A stretch of DNA of 64,000 nt from Streptomyces sp. 1331.2 (GCF_900199205.1 NZ_OBMJ01000001.1:2483001-2547000); one strand, 5' to 3'; positions 42,700-52,037 are shown, counted from the stretch's first letter. The notes: generated by a model not told the origin, from the sequence alone. Numbers and translations are program-made.

Positions 42700-43224
42700 T
42701 CAGGCCTTGAGCTGGGCGAACACCTCGGCGGGCGTGTCCGCGAAGGTGATCAGCTCGGTCAGCGGGCGGGGCAGGAAACCCTCCGCGTCCATCCGCTCCA
42801 GCTGGGTGCGCAGGCCCGAGTAGAACCCCTCGGTGTCCAGGACCACCACCGGCTTGTCGAACATCCCGTGCTTCTTGAGCTCCAGCACCTCGGTGACCTC
42901 GTCCAGCGTCCCCAGCCCGCCCACCAGGACGACGATCGCGTCCGCCCGGGAGGCCAGCTCCGCCTTCCGCTCGGCCAGGTCGGCGGTCATCACCAGCTCG
43001 TCCGCGCCGACGTACCCCTTGTGCCTCAGCATCTCGACCAGCACGCCGACCAGCCGCCCGCCCGCCGCCTTCACCTCGTCGGCCAGCAGCCCCATCAACC
43101 CGGCGTTCGACCCGCCCCACACCAGGGTGTGCCCGCCCTCCCCCAGGATCCGGGCGAACTCGGCGGCGGGGCCGGTGTAACGGTCATCGAGCGAGTACGC
43201 GGAGCAGAAGACGCAGATATTCAT
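42700..43224 (-). CDS. TIGR00730/LOG family Rossmann-fold protein
   Basis: A 174-aa protein of the LOG (lysine decarboxylase-like) family, whose active members release cytokinin-type bases from nucleoside 5'-monophosphates. It has the N-terminal NICVFCSAYSLDD, the GGSNAGLMGLLADEV motif, the Arg-Lys pair in ERKAEL, and VGGLGTLDEVTE in place of the canonical PGGxGTxxE, so the Pro is replaced by Val. I chose ATG 43224, where the family sequence begins. Biological role in streptomycetes is unclear. Confidence 0.85.
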   Translation of the reverse strand: MNICVFCSAYSLDDRYTGPAAEFARILGEGGHTLVWGGSNAGLMGLLADEVKAAGGRLVGVLVEMLRHKGYVGADELVMTADLAERKAELASRADAIVVLVGGLGTLDEVTEVLELKKHGMFDKPVVVLDTEGFYSGLRTQLERMDAEGFLPRPLTELITFADTPAEVFAQLKA

Positions 43225-43310
43225 AGTGCCCACTGGTCTATCACGGCCCACGGCCCCGCTCACCGGGATATCGCGCCCGGCCGACGACAGGCCCCGGGAC
43301 AGGCCCTAAG

Positions 43311-44279
43311 GTGCTGCGCGTGCGCCATCTCGAAATATCCGACCTCATCACGGCCGTCGACCTGCGCGACGGCAGCCGGCTCCCGGTCCGGCGCGACGAG
43401 GTCGTCCGGCAGCTGCGCGACGGCGGGGACGAGCGCGCCGCCCGGATCGTCGCCGGACTGCCCACCGACCGGGACGGCACGCTCGACCCCGACGCCGTCG
43501 ACCGCCTCCTCATCAGCGTGCACACCGAACTCCAGCGGCTGAGCGAGGAACTGCGCATCGGCAACCGGCTGGTCCACCTGCTCGGCCCGCTCTTCACCGC
43601 GATCCGGGCGGACGGCGCACACCCCGGGCCGTACCGGCTGGTCGACATCGGCTGCGGCCTGGGCTACCTGGTCCGCTGGCTCGCCGCCACCGACGCCCTC
43701 GGCCCCGACGTCGAACTGATCGGCGTCGACCTCAACGCCGCGCTCGTCGGCGAGGCCGACCGCCTCGCCCGCGCGGAAGGCCTCGACTGCCGCTTCGTCC
43801 ACGGCAACGCCTTCGAACTGCCGGAAGCCGCGACCGTCTACGTCTCCACCGGCGTCCTGCACCACTTCAGCGCCGCCGCCCTGACCGGCTTCTTCCAGGC
43901 CCAGGCCGCCTCACCCGCACTCGCCTTCTGCCACTTCGACATCGCCGCGACCAGCCTCGCCCCCCTCGGCGCCCGGGTCTTCCACCGCGCCCGGATGCGC
44001 CACCCGCTCGGCCGCCACGACGGCGTCGTCTCCGCCGAACGCGCCCACGACGACGCAACGCTCCTGCGGACCGCCGCCGTACCCGGCCTGCGCGCCCTGC
44101 TGTACGAGCCCCGCGGCCTGTCCAACCCGTTCTGCACCACCCTGCGCCCGATCCTCGGGGTGCGTCCGCACCTGGAGGCGCCGCTGCGGCAGGCCCTCGG
44201 CGGCCGGGCGTCGCGCCGCCTGGTCGGCCCCGAACACCTGGGCGAGGCCGCGCGGCCGGGCGAGGAGGTCGCCCGATGA
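43311..44279 (+). CDS. Class I SAM-dependent methyltransferase
   Basis: About 322 aa. An N-terminal helical region of about 100 residues precedes a Rossmann methyltransferase domain with motif I VDIGCGLGYLVRWLA near residue 107, ELIGVDLNAALV (acidic SAM-ribose ligand) and STGVLHHFS. GTG 43311 or GTG 43320 could start it. Its stop overlaps the next gene by ATGA, so the two products are likely made together. Substrate unknown. Confidence 0.85.
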   Translation: MLRVRHLEISDLITAVDLRDGSRLPVRRDEVVRQLRDGGDERAARIVAGLPTDRDGTLDPDAVDRLLISVHTELQRLSEELRIGNRLVHLLGPLFTAIRADGAHPGPYRLVDIGCGLGYLVRWLAATDALGPDVELIGVDLNAALVGEADRLARAEGLDCRFVHGNAFELPEAATVYVSTGVLHHFSAAALTGFFQAQAASPALAFCHFDIAATSLAPLGARVFHRARMRHPLGRHDGVVSAERAHDDATLLRTAAVPGLRALLYEPRGLSNPFCTTLRPILGVRPHLEAPLRQALGGRASRRLVGPEHLGEAARPGEEVAR

Positions 44280-44788
44280 CACCCGCCGTGCCCCTCCTCC
44301 TGCTCGGCCTCGTCGACTCGGCGTTCAGCGGCTTCCGCGCCTACGCCGGCCGCGACGCCCGCATCCGCAAGCACCGGAGCACCCTCCGGGCCGCCGGACG
44401 CGGACTGGCCGTCGGCGCGGTCCTCCTGCTCGCCCCCGCCCTGACCGCCGCCCTCCTGCTGCTGACCGCCGCCGACCGGGCCCGCACGTACGACACCCTG
44501 GCCGCCGGTGCCCTCGGCTACGCCGTCCCCCTGGCCGGCTACGCGGCCGCCGTCCTGCTCTCCCTCGCCACCTACTTCACCCTGCCGTTCCGCGCCGCCA
44601 CCCTGGCCATGGTCATCGGCCTCGGCCCGCTGACCCTGCTGCGCCCGCTCGCCGTCGCCACCGCCTGCCTCGGCACCCTCCGCACCGGCGGCGGCCCGGC
44701 CGCCCTGCTGGTCGGCGCCGTCGCGGGCGCGGCCGTCCTGTGCGTCGAGCCGCTGGTGCACCGGCGCTGGTACCGCGAGGTGCGGTGA
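44276..44788 (+). CDS. Polytopic membrane protein coupled to the methyltransferase, 170 aa
   Basis: Starts at ATG 44276 inside the methyltransferase stop (ATGA). Hydrophobic segments suggest four or five helices: VPLLLLGLVDSAFSGF, GLAVGAVLLLAPALTAALLLL, LGYAVPLAGYAAAVLLSLA, AATLAMVIGLGPLTLLRPLAV and AALLVGAVAGAAVLCVEPL. No domain recognised. Strict coupling implies a joint role, perhaps presenting a membrane substrate, but that is inference. Confidence 0.78.
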   Translation: MTPAVPLLLLGLVDSAFSGFRAYAGRDARIRKHRSTLRAAGRGLAVGAVLLLAPALTAALLLLTAADRARTYDTLAAGALGYAVPLAGYAAAVLLSLATYFTLPFRAATLAMVIGLGPLTLLRPLAVATACLGTLRTGGGPAALLVGAVAGAAVLCVEPLVHRRWYREVR

Positions 44789-44807
44789 CCGGGCCCCGGA
44801 GGTCAGC

Positions 44808-45809
44808 TCATGCCGTCCTCTCCGGAGGGTGTGCACCGGGCGTTGCCGCCGAACTCACCACGCGGGTGAACGCCCGGCGGTACGAGCGTGGCGGCACGCC
44901 CCGGCGGCGGACGAACTGTTCGCGTAGGACGGCCGCACTGCCGTAGCCCACCCGGCGGGCGACCTCCTCGACCGGCAGGTCCGTCGTCTCCAGCAGCTCC
45001 TCGGCGGCGCTCAGCCGCAGCTCCCGCAGCCAGGCGTGGGGGGTGGTGCCCGTCGCGGCGGCGAACCGGCGGGCGAAGGAGCGCTTGCTCATCACCGCCC
45101 GCCGGGCCAACTCCGCCACCGGCAGCGGCTCGTGGAGGTGCTCCCGGGCCCAGGCCAGCACCCCGGCCAGGCGTTCGTCCTCGCCGTCCTCCGGGACGGG
45201 CGCCGCCAGGTACTGGGCCTGCCCGCCGTCCCGGTGCGACGGCAGCACCATGTCCCGGGCGATGTGATTGGCCAGCGCCGTCCCGTGCTCGCGCCGGATC
45301 AGGTGCAGGCACAGGTCGAAACCGGCGGCGGCGCCGGCACCCGTGGTGATCCGCCCCTCGTCCAGGTACAGCGCGTCCGGCTCGACCACCACCTCCGGGT
45401 AGGTGCGGGCCAGCAGGGCGGCGAACCGCCAGTGGGTGGTCGCCCGGCGGCCGTCGAGCAGTCCGGCGGCGGCCAGCGCGAACGCGCCGACGCAGTGGGC
45501 GGCCACCCTCGCACCCCGCTCGTGGGCCGCGGCGAGCGCGTCCAGCACGGCGGGCGGGGGCGGCGTGCGGAACTGCGCCCCCGGCAGGGCGAGCACCAGA
45601 TCGGCGGCGGCCAGCCGGTCGAGGTCGTGCTCGACCGTCAGCGGCACCCCGAGGTCGGTCGGGACGCTGCCCGGCCGGTCCGAACAGAGCGCGAAGTCGA
45701 AGCCGGGCGCCGCCTGCCCGTGCGGGCCGAACGTCTCGGCGACGATGCCCACGGCCAGCATGCCGACACCGGGCGGGACGTACGCGGCGACGGTGGTGAA
45801 AGGTGCCAT
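44808..45809 (-). CDS. GlxA-type transcriptional regulator (DJ-1/PfpI plus AraC HTH)
   Basis: A 333-aa regulator. Residues 1-180 form a DJ-1/PfpI-like domain; VAAHCVGAFALAAAGLLDGRRATTHW has the Cys in the position of the family nucleophile elbow. The C-terminal 100 residues are an AraC/XylS double helix-turn-helix (LPVAELARRAVMSKRSFARRFAAATGTTPHAWL; EEVARRVGYGSAAVLREQF). Start is taken as ATG 45809; an in-frame GTG 15 bases and an ATG 36 bases upstream are possible. It diverges from the metallo-hydrolase gene across about 80 bases and probably controls it. Confidence 0.88.
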   Translation of the reverse strand: MAPFTTVAAYVPPGVGMLAVGIVAETFGPHGQAAPGFDFALCSDRPGSVPTDLGVPLTVEHDLDRLAAADLVLALPGAQFRTPPPPAVLDALAAAHERGARVAAHCVGAFALAAAGLLDGRRATTHWRFAALLARTYPEVVVEPDALYLDEGRITTGAGAAAGFDLCLHLIRREHGTALANHIARDMVLPSHRDGGQAQYLAAPVPEDGEDERLAGVLAWAREHLHEPLPVAELARRAVMSKRSFARRFAAATGTTPHAWLRELRLSAAEELLETTDLPVEEVARRVGYGSAAVLREQFVRRRGVPPRSYRRAFTRVVSSAATPGAHPPERTA

Positions 45810-45889
45810 GGGGGATGTTGGCACATTTCCTGCGATCAGTGGCATCCGTGCCACTCGTCGGGGATCGAGCGGTTCGACAAGATCGAGAC

Positions 45890-46483
45890 ATGAACGACGC
45901 ACCCCACGGCCGCAGCGCCCAGTACCAGGTCCTGACCACCGGTTACGTCGGCTCCACCGGCCCCGGAGTCGCCGCCACCGTCTCCTACGTCGCCGACGCC
46001 GGGCGCCACGTGATCTTCGACCCGGGCATGGTCGCCGGCCACGACGACATCCTCGGCCCGCTCGCCGAACTCGGCCTCGGCCCCGACGACATCACCGACG
46101 TCGTCCTCAGCCACCACCACCCCGACAACACCATGAACGTCGGCCTCTTCGGCAAGGCCCGGGTCCACGACCACAAGGTCGAGTACCAGGGCCATCACTG
46201 GACCAACCGGGACGCCGAGGGCTACCAGCTCACCCCCTCGCTGAAGCTGATCCGCACCCCCGGCCACAGCCACGAGGACATCACCCTGCTGGCGGGAACG
46301 GAGTCGGGCGTGGTCGCCTTCGCCGGCGACCTGTGGTGGCACCAGCACGGCCCCGCCGACGACCCGGTCGCCCCCGACCGGGAGGTGCTGCGCGCCTCCC
46401 GCCGCCGGGTCCTGGAGGCGGCCGACATCATCGTCCCCGGCCACGGCGCCCCGTTCGCCCCCGGCGACAACCCGCCGCTCTAG
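45890..46483 (+). CDS. MBL-fold metallo-hydrolase
   Basis: A 197-aa metallo-beta-lactamase-fold protein resembling the MBLAC1-like group. The metal motif reads SHHHPDNTMN (HxHxDN rather than HxHxDH), followed by TPGHSHEDITLL, a metal-bridging Asp in FAGDLWWH and the final VPGHGAPF. Starts at ATG 45890; the longer frame upstream runs into the divergent gene. Substrate unknown. Likely regulated by the divergent GlxA-type regulator. Confidence 0.86.
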   Translation: MNDAPHGRSAQYQVLTTGYVGSTGPGVAATVSYVADAGRHVIFDPGMVAGHDDILGPLAELGLGPDDITDVVLSHHHPDNTMNVGLFGKARVHDHKVEYQGHHWTNRDAEGYQLTPSLKLIRTPGHSHEDITLLAGTESGVVAFAGDLWWHQHGPADDPVAPDREVLRASRRRVLEAADIIVPGHGAPFAPGDNPPL

Positions 46484-46517
46484 CCGAGCGGTCAGCCGAG
46501 CGGTCAGCCGAGCGGTC
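46482..46517 (+). repeat. Three perfect 12-bp tandem repeats at the metallo-hydrolase stop
   Basis: AGCCGAGCGGTC is repeated three times, starting inside the TAG stop, with a partial fourth copy to about 46525. Each repeat carries the in-frame word that resembles CTCTAGCCGAG, so the array may have grown by slippage. Confidence 0.9.
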
Positions 46518-46571
46518 AGCCGAGCAGCCGGGCAGGCCGGCCGCTGATCGAGCCGCCCTCGAAAGCGAGAG

Positions 46572-47708
46572 CTAGGCCGTGACGGCCGGGCGTTCCGTCG
46601 TGGCGATGGTGGCGGAGCCGACGACGCGGGTGCCGTCGTAGAGGACGACGGCCTGACCGGGGGCGATGCCGCGGACCGGGGTGTCGAGCCGGACCCGCAG
46701 TTCGCCGTCGACCACCGAGGCGGTGACCGGGACCTCCTCGCCGTGGGCGCGGAGCTGGGCGGTGTAGCGGCCGTCGGCCAGGGGCTCGGTGCCGCACCAG
46801 CGGGGGCGGATGGCGGTCAGGCCGGTGACGTCGAGGCCTTCGACCGGGCCGACGGTCACGGTGTTGTTGACCGGGGAGATGTCCAGCACGTAGCGCGGCT
46901 TGCCGTCGGCCGCCGGGCGGCCGATCCGCAGGCCCTTGCGCTGGCCGATGGTGAAGCCGTACGCGCCGTCGTGCTCGCCGAGCTTGGTGCCGTCGACGTC
47001 GAGGATGTCGCCGGTGGCGGTGCCGAGGTGCCGGGCGAGGAAGCCCTGGGTGTCGCCGTCGGCGATGAAGCAGATGTCGTGGCTGTCGGGCTTCTTCGCG
47101 ACCGCGAGGCCCCGGCGCTCGGCCTCCGCCCGGATCTCCTCCTTGGTGGTGTCACCGAGCGGGAAGAGCGAGTGGGCGAGCTGGTCGGCGTCGAGCACCC
47201 CGAGGACGTAGGACTGGTCCTTGGCGCCGTCGACCGCCCGGTGCAGTTCGCGGGCGCCGTCGGGCAGGTCGACGATCCGGGCGTAGTGGCCGGTGCAGAC
47301 GGCGTCGAAGCCGAGCGCGATCGCCTTGTCCAGCAGCGCGGCGAACTTGATCTTCTCGTTGCAGCGCAGGCACGGGTTCGGGGTCCGCCCGGCGGCGTAC
47401 TCGGCGACGAAGTCGTCGATGACGTCCTCGCGGAAGCGCTCCGCGAGGTCCCAGACGTAGAAGGGGATGCCGATGACGTCGGCAGCCCGCCAGGCGTCCC
47501 GGGAGTCCTCGATGGTGCAGCAGCCGCGGGCGCCGGTGCGGAAGGACTGCGGGTTGGCGGAGAGCGCCAGGTGGACGCCGGTCACCTCGTGGCCCGCTTC
47601 GACGGCGCGGGCGGCGGCGACGGCGGAGTCGACTCCGCCGGACATCGCCGCGAGCACGCGCAGTCGGCCGGTGGACGGTGTGGTCGGGGCACCCGGGAAG
47701 TCAGTCAT
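46572..47708 (-). CDS. mnmA: tRNA-specific 2-thiouridylase
   Basis: Thiolates U34 of tRNA(Lys), tRNA(Glu) and tRNA(Gln), using sulfur from a cysteine desulfurase. The 378-aa protein has the PP-loop [14 protein letters not shown] near residue 20, the first catalytic Cys in [12 protein letters not shown], the second in [12 protein letters not shown], and the family's [10 protein letters not shown] and C-terminal beta-barrel. It starts at ATG 47708, 62 bases after the cysteine desulfurase gene and in the same direction, fitting a sulfur-donor/acceptor pair. Confidence 0.96.
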   Translation of the reverse strand: MTDFPGAPTTPSTGRLRVLAAMSGGVDSAVAAARAVEAGHEVTGVHLALSANPQSFRTGARGCCTIEDSRDAWRAADVIGIPFYVWDLAERFREDVIDDFVAEYAAGRTPNPCLRCNEKIKFAALLDKAIALGFDAVCTGHYARIVDLPDGARELHRAVDGAKDQSYVLGVLDADQLAHSLFPLGDTTKEEIRAEAERRGLAVAKKPDSHDICFIADGDTQGFLARHLGTATGDILDVDGTKLGEHDGAYGFTIGQRKGLRIGRPAADGKPRYVLDISPVNNTVTVGPVEGLDVTGLTAIRPRWCGTEPLADGRYTAQLRAHGEEVPVTASVVDGELRVRLDTPVRGIAPGQAVVLYDGTRVVGSATIATTERPAVTA

Positions 47709-47770
47709 GGTGACTACAAGAGTACGGGGCCGCCGGACATGCCCGGCCGGGGATTCCGGCTCGGAGGGGG

Positions 47771-48952
47771 CTACCGCCGTACCGATGCCAGCCCGGCGTT
47801 GCGGGCCCGCTGGACGACCGGCCCGATGGCGGCCGCGAGCGCCGTGACGTCCTCCGGCACCGAGGTGTGGCCGAGTGAGAACCGCAGCGAGGCGCGCGCC
47901 AGCAGCGGGTCGACGCCCATCGCGAGCAGCACGTGGCTGGGCTGCGGCACCCCGGCGGTGCAGGCCGAACCGGTCGAGCACTCGATGCCGGCGGCGTCGA
48001 GCAGCATCAGCAGGGCGTCGCCCTCGCAGCCGGGGAAGGAGAAGTGCGCGTTGGCGGGCAGCCGGCCGTCCGCGGACGGGTCGCCGTTGAGCACCGCGTC
48101 CGGCACCTCGGCGAGGACCGCGGAGACCAGGTCGTCGCGCAGCGCGCCGAGGGTCACCGCCTGCTCGGCCTGGTGCCCGACGGCCCAGGCGGCGGCAGCA
48201 GCGAAGCCGGCGGCGCCGGGGGCGTCCAGGGTGCCGGAGCGTACGTCGCGTTCCTGGCCGCCGCCGTGGAGCAGCGGGACGGGCGCGGCGCCCCGGGAGA
48301 GCAGCAGCGCGCCGATGCCGAAGGGGCCGCCGATCTTGTGTCCGGTGACGGTGAGTGCGGTGAGCCCCGACTCGGCGAAGGAGACCGGGACCTGACCGAG
48401 TGCCTGCACCGCGTCGGCGTGCATCGGGATGCCGTACTCGGCTGCGACGGCGGCGAGTTCGCGCACCGGCTGGAGCGTGCCGACCTCGTTGTTGGCCCAC
48501 ATCACGGTGACCAGCGCGACGGACGCGGGGTCGCGTTCGATGGCCGCGCGCAACGCCTCGGGGTGGACCCGGCCCAGCGGATCGACCGGCAGGTACTCGA
48601 CGGTGGCGCCCTCGTGCTCGGAGAGCCAGTGCACCGCGTCGAGGACGGCGTGGTGTTCGACGGGGCTGCTGAGCACCCGGGTGCGGGCCGGGTCGGCGTC
48701 CCGGCGGGCCCAGTACAGGCCCTTGACCGCGAGGTTGTCGGACTCGGTGCCACCGCCGGTGAACACGATCTCGCTCGGGCGGGCGCCCAGCGATTCGGCC
48801 AGCGACTCGCGGGCCTCCTCGACCACCCGGCGGGCGCGGCGGCCGGCCGCGTGCAGGGCCGAGGCGTTGCCGACCACCCCCAGGTGCGCCGTCATCGCGG
48901 CGATCGCCTCGGGCAGCATCGGCGTGGTCGCCGCATGGTCCAGGTATGGCAT
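47771..48952 (-). CDS. Cysteine desulfurase (NifS/IscS family)
   Basis: PLP enzyme (393 aa) releasing sulfur from cysteine. [16 protein letters not shown] is the family start. [16 protein letters not shown] contains the cofactor Lys, and [13 protein letters not shown] the catalytic Cys loop (about residue 325). GGAGGGTT lies immediately before ATG 48952. As the gene just upstream of mnmA it probably supplies sulfur for tRNA thiolation, and may also serve Fe-S assembly. Confidence 0.94.
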   Translation of the reverse strand: MPYLDHAATTPMLPEAIAAMTAHLGVVGNASALHAAGRRARRVVEEARESLAESLGARPSEIVFTGGGTESDNLAVKGLYWARRDADPARTRVLSSPVEHHAVLDAVHWLSEHEGATVEYLPVDPLGRVHPEALRAAIERDPASVALVTVMWANNEVGTLQPVRELAAVAAEYGIPMHADAVQALGQVPVSFAESGLTALTVTGHKIGGPFGIGALLLSRGAAPVPLLHGGGQERDVRSGTLDAPGAAGFAAAAAWAVGHQAEQAVTLGALRDDLVSAVLAEVPDAVLNGDPSADGRLPANAHFSFPGCEGDALLMLLDAAGIECSTGSACTAGVPQPSHVLLAMGVDPLLARASLRFSLGHTSVPEDVTALAAAIGPVVQRARNAGLASVRR

Positions 48953-49073
48953 AACCCTCCGATTGTAGAGGGCTGGAGGGTGCGGGGCCCCGGCCCGGGG
49001 GCATCGATCCTCGGCGTCCGGAGCCGGTTTGTACCGGTACGCCACCCAACGGTTAGCCTGACGCACGCTTCTC

Positions 49074-49133
49074 CAGCACGTCACCACCCAGCACGTCACC
49101 ACCCAGCACCACACCACCCAGCACCACACCACC
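49074..49133. repeat. Four tandem 15-bp repeats in two paired variants
   Basis: CAGCACGTCACCACC occurs twice (49074-49103), then CAGCACCACACCACC twice (49104-49133). It sits in the divergent promoter region between the cysteine desulfurase and the IclR regulator, 22 bases before the latter's start. Confidence 0.92.
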
Positions 49134-49155
49134 AGCCGGATCCAACGGGAGCGCC

Positions 49156-49923
49156 ATGTCGCAGTCGGTCGACCGCGCGCTGACCCTGCTCGGCGCGCTG
49201 GGTGACGCGCCGCTCTCGCTGGAGCAGGCCGCGAGCAGCCTCGGGGTGCACAAGTCCACCGCGCTGCGGCTCCTGCGCACCCTGGAGGAGCACGGCTTCG
49301 CCCGCCGTCAGCCCGACCTGCGCTACCGGATCGGCGGCCGGGTGCTCTCGCTGGCCCACCGCGCGCTGGAGGACTTCGACGTCCGGCAGGTCGCCGCGCC
49401 CTACCTGGCCGCGCTCAACGCCCGCTGCGGCTACACCGTCCGGCTCGCGGTGCTGCACGACGGCGAGGTGCTGTACCTGGACGAGGTGGCCGGGCACCCG
49501 GCGGCCGGGCCGTCCCGGATCGGGCGCCGCGCCCCGGTGACGGACACCGCGGTGGGGCGGGTGCTGCTCGCCGGGCTGCCCGCGGACGGGCCGTGCGAGG
49601 AGGCCGAGCTGGCGGCGGTGCGCCGCCGGGGTTGGGCGGCCGAGCCGGCCGAGCACCGCGAGCCGGTCGCCTGCGTGGCCGCCCCCGTGGCGGGCAGCGG
49701 CGGGCGGACGGTCGCGGCCTGCGCGCTGAGCGCCCCGGCCGGCGAGGTGCCGCCGGCCGAACTGGTCCGGATGGTGCCGGAACTGCTCTGCACGGCCGAG
49801 GCGATCTCGCTCGCGTACGGCGGTTCGCCTACTCCTCGCTGGTGCGAGAACCGTTGCGGTGCCAAGCCCGCGGGGCACGCCAGCCGTACTTCAGGGCGAG
49901 CATCCGCAGCCCGAAGGCGGTGA
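49156..49923 (+). CDS. IclR family transcriptional regulator
   Basis: About 255 aa. The N-terminal winged helix ([47 protein letters not shown]) and the effector domain ([29 protein letters not shown]) are clear. GGGAGCG lies before ATG 49156. The effector domain should end near EAISLAYGG (about 49825); the last 33 residues ([19 protein letters not shown] onward) read antisense through the 3' end of the convergent channel gene and look non-native. Four 15-bp repeats precede the gene and could be its own operators. Confidence 0.88.
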   Translation: MSQSVDRALTLLGALGDAPLSLEQAASSLGVHKSTALRLLRTLEEHGFARRQPDLRYRIGGRVLSLAHRALEDFDVRQVAAPYLAALNARCGYTVRLAVLHDGEVLYLDEVAGHPAAGPSRIGRRAPVTDTAVGRVLLAGLPADGPCEEAELAAVRRRGWAAEPAEHREPVACVAAPVAGSGGRTVAACALSAPAGEVPPAELVRMVPELLCTAEAISLAYGGSPTPRWCENRCGAKPAGHASRTSGRASAARRR

Positions 49924-50488
49924 GCGCGGCGGCGGTGCCGGTCAGGCCGGTGAGCCGGTCGGCGCCGATCAGTACCGCGACCAGCGCGGCGCCGACCAGG
50001 GCCGGCACGGCGTAGATCTCCCGGTCCCAGCGCAGCAGCGAGGGGATCTCCCCGGCCAGCACGTCGCGGATCACCCCGCCGCCGGCCGCGGTCACCATGC
50101 CGAGCGCGATGGCCGCGACGGCGCCGAGCCCGTAGTCGTGCGCCTTGGCGGTGCCGGTGACGCAGAACAGGCCGAGCCCGAGGGCGTCCAGGGTCTGCAC
50201 CGCCCGGTTGATCCGCTCGACCTCCGGGTGCAGGAAGAACACCACCAGGGCGGCGACCAGCGGGGTCAGGAAGTAGCCGAGGTTGGTGAAGGCGGCGACC
50301 GGGGTCGCACCGATGACCAGGTCGCGCATCACCCCGCCGCCGAGCGCGGTGACCTCCGCCAGCACACAGATCCCGAAGATGTCCATGTTCTTGCGGACGG
50401 CGAGCAGGGCCCCGGAGAGGGCGAAGACGAAGATGCCGACGAGGTCCAGCGACTGCTGCACGTCGGACGGGAAGATCTGCGAGGTCAC
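49829..50488 (-). CDS. TRIC-type (UPF0126/YicG-like) cation channel family protein
   Basis: A 219-aa membrane protein with seven predicted helices. Two pseudo-symmetric halves each contain the family's Gly-rich motif: ALGGGVMRDLVIG near residue 50 and AAGGGVIRDVLAGEIP near 137, as in trimeric intracellular cation channels. Starts at ATG 50488. Its 3' end overlaps the convergent IclR gene by 95 bases. Confidence 0.9.
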   Translation of the reverse strand: MTSQIFPSDVQQSLDLVGIFVFALSGALLAVRKNMDIFGICVLAEVTALGGGVMRDLVIGATPVAAFTNLGYFLTPLVAALVVFFLHPEVERINRAVQTLDALGLGLFCVTGTAKAHDYGLGAVAAIALGMVTAAGGGVIRDVLAGEIPSLLRWDREIYAVPALVGAALVAVLIGADRLTGLTGTAAALTAFGLRMLALKYGWRAPRAWHRNGSRTSEE

Positions 50489-50628
50489 CGTCCATGTGTA
50501 CCCGATGTGTCCGAATGTTCCGGTCCCGGGCCCCTGCTCCGGACGCCGCGGCCCGCCCGGACGCCGCGCGGCCGCCGGCCGGTCCGCTCCGCCCGTACGG
50601 CCCGGGGGATTCCGCTAGCCTCCCGCCT

Positions 50629-51924
50629 GTGACGCTGAACTCCCCCGCCCCGTCCAGGCTCGGCTGGCTGGACGCGTTGCGCGGACTGGCCGCCCTGGCC
50701 GTCGCGATGCACCACTTCGGGCTCCTCGACAAGCTCCCGCACGGCGCGCGGGTGCCGCAGTACCTGGATCTCGGATTCTTCGGCGTGATGCTGTTCTTCC
50801 TGGTCAGCGGCTACATCATCCCGGCTTCGCTGGAGCGGCACGGCAACGTGCGGGCGTTCTGGACCGGACGGATCTTCCGCATCCACCCCGCGGTGATCGT
50901 GACCGTGGTCGGCTGCCTGCTGGTGCTGCCCCGCGACGCCACCAGCGTCCAGGGCTTCGCCTTCGCCCACCCGCTGCTGTCCGCCACGGCCAACGCGCTG
51001 ATGCTGCAGGACCTGATGGGGGTGCCCAGCACCCTCGGCGTGCTGTGGTCGCTCAGCTACGAGATGGTCTTCTACTACTTCGTGACCGCCCTGTTCGTCC
51101 TCGGGTGGCACCGGCGCAGCGCCCCGATCGCGTTCGGCTTCGCGGCCGTCGCCCTGGTGCTCGGCGCCTGGCTGCCGATCGGGGCCGTCACCGTGGACCT
51201 CGCCTCGACCAGGCACCTGGTGGTCTCCGGCGCGGTCCTCGTGGTGACGGCGATGGCCTGCCTGGCCACCGCCCGCCCGGACCTGACCCGCTGGGGCGCC
51301 CTGCTGCTCGGCGGCCTGGGCCTGGCCCTGATCACCCTGAACGGCCGGGCCGCCGGGTTCGAGACCATGCTGATCTTCGCGACCATGTTCGCCGGGACGG
51401 TGCTGCACCGGCTGGAGCACGGGCAGATCGACCGGCTCCCGGCCCTGCTCTGCTGCGCCTTCGTCATCGTCTGCGGCGTCACCGCCGGCTACCTGTACGA
51501 CCACGGCACGGCGCTGTGGCACACCTGGACCGCGTCCTGGGCGGCCTTCTCCACCGCCTACCTGGCCGCCTGGGGCGTCTTCGTCACCGGCCTGCTGCTG
51601 CGCCGCCGGCACGTCCCCCGCTGGCTCAGCGGCCTCGGCACCATCAGCTTCTCGGTCTACCTCCTGCACGGCCCGCTGATGGTCTTCCTCGCCTGGAAGC
51701 TGCGCGGCCACCCGCTCACCGGCTGGCAGGGCCAGACCGCGCTCACCCTCGGCTACCTGGCCGCACTCGTCACCCTCGGCCACCTGAGCCACTGCCTGGT
51801 GGAGCTCCCCTGCCAGGCCCTCGGCCGCAAGGCAGCCCGAGCCCTGGACCGCCACTTCCCCCCGCCCGCCCAGGCCCACGCGGACCGGCTTCCGGCGGGG
51901 GCCGTCCCGGCCGGCCGCACCTGA
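50629..51924 (+). CDS. Acyltransferase 3 family membrane protein
   Basis: About 431 aa with ten or so membrane helices. The N-terminus RLGWLDALRGLAALAVAMHHFG has the family's RGxxxxxVxxxH pattern with the essential His; FFLVSGYIIPASLERHG and SLSYEMVFYYF follow. GTG 50629 is the likely start; a longer frame to 50494 would include a low-complexity N-terminus. It probably O-acylates an extracytoplasmic sugar or glycan; the substrate is unknown. Confidence 0.88.
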   Translation: MTLNSPAPSRLGWLDALRGLAALAVAMHHFGLLDKLPHGARVPQYLDLGFFGVMLFFLVSGYIIPASLERHGNVRAFWTGRIFRIHPAVIVTVVGCLLVLPRDATSVQGFAFAHPLLSATANALMLQDLMGVPSTLGVLWSLSYEMVFYYFVTALFVLGWHRRSAPIAFGFAAVALVLGAWLPIGAVTVDLASTRHLVVSGAVLVVTAMACLATARPDLTRWGALLLGGLGLALITLNGRAAGFETMLIFATMFAGTVLHRLEHGQIDRLPALLCCAFVIVCGVTAGYLYDHGTALWHTWTASWAAFSTAYLAAWGVFVTGLLLRRRHVPRWLSGLGTISFSVYLLHGPLMVFLAWKLRGHPLTGWQGQTALTLGYLAALVTLGHLSHCLVELPCQALGRKAARALDRHFPPPAQAHADRLPAGAVPAGRT

Positions 51925-51946
51925 CAGCCCCGCGAAGTCAACGACG

Positions 51947-51985
51947 GAAGGCCGCCCTCCCCCGATCAGGGGGCGGGCGGCCTTC
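51947..51985 (+). terminator. Terminator after the acyltransferase gene
   Basis: GAAGGCCGCCC and its complement (11 bp) enclose an additional C-run/G-run pairing. It starts 22 bases after the stop. Confidence 0.82.
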
Positions 51986-52037
51986 AGGCCGAGCCGAAAA
52001 CGTCAGGCAGCCGAAACGGCAGGCGTGTTCTCCGTGC

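Noticed and set aside
46572..49049. One 825-residue fusion of a desulfurase-side frame with mnmA
   Set aside because: The upstream part is out of frame with the desulfurase and has no family pattern; mnmA begins at its own ATG at 47708.
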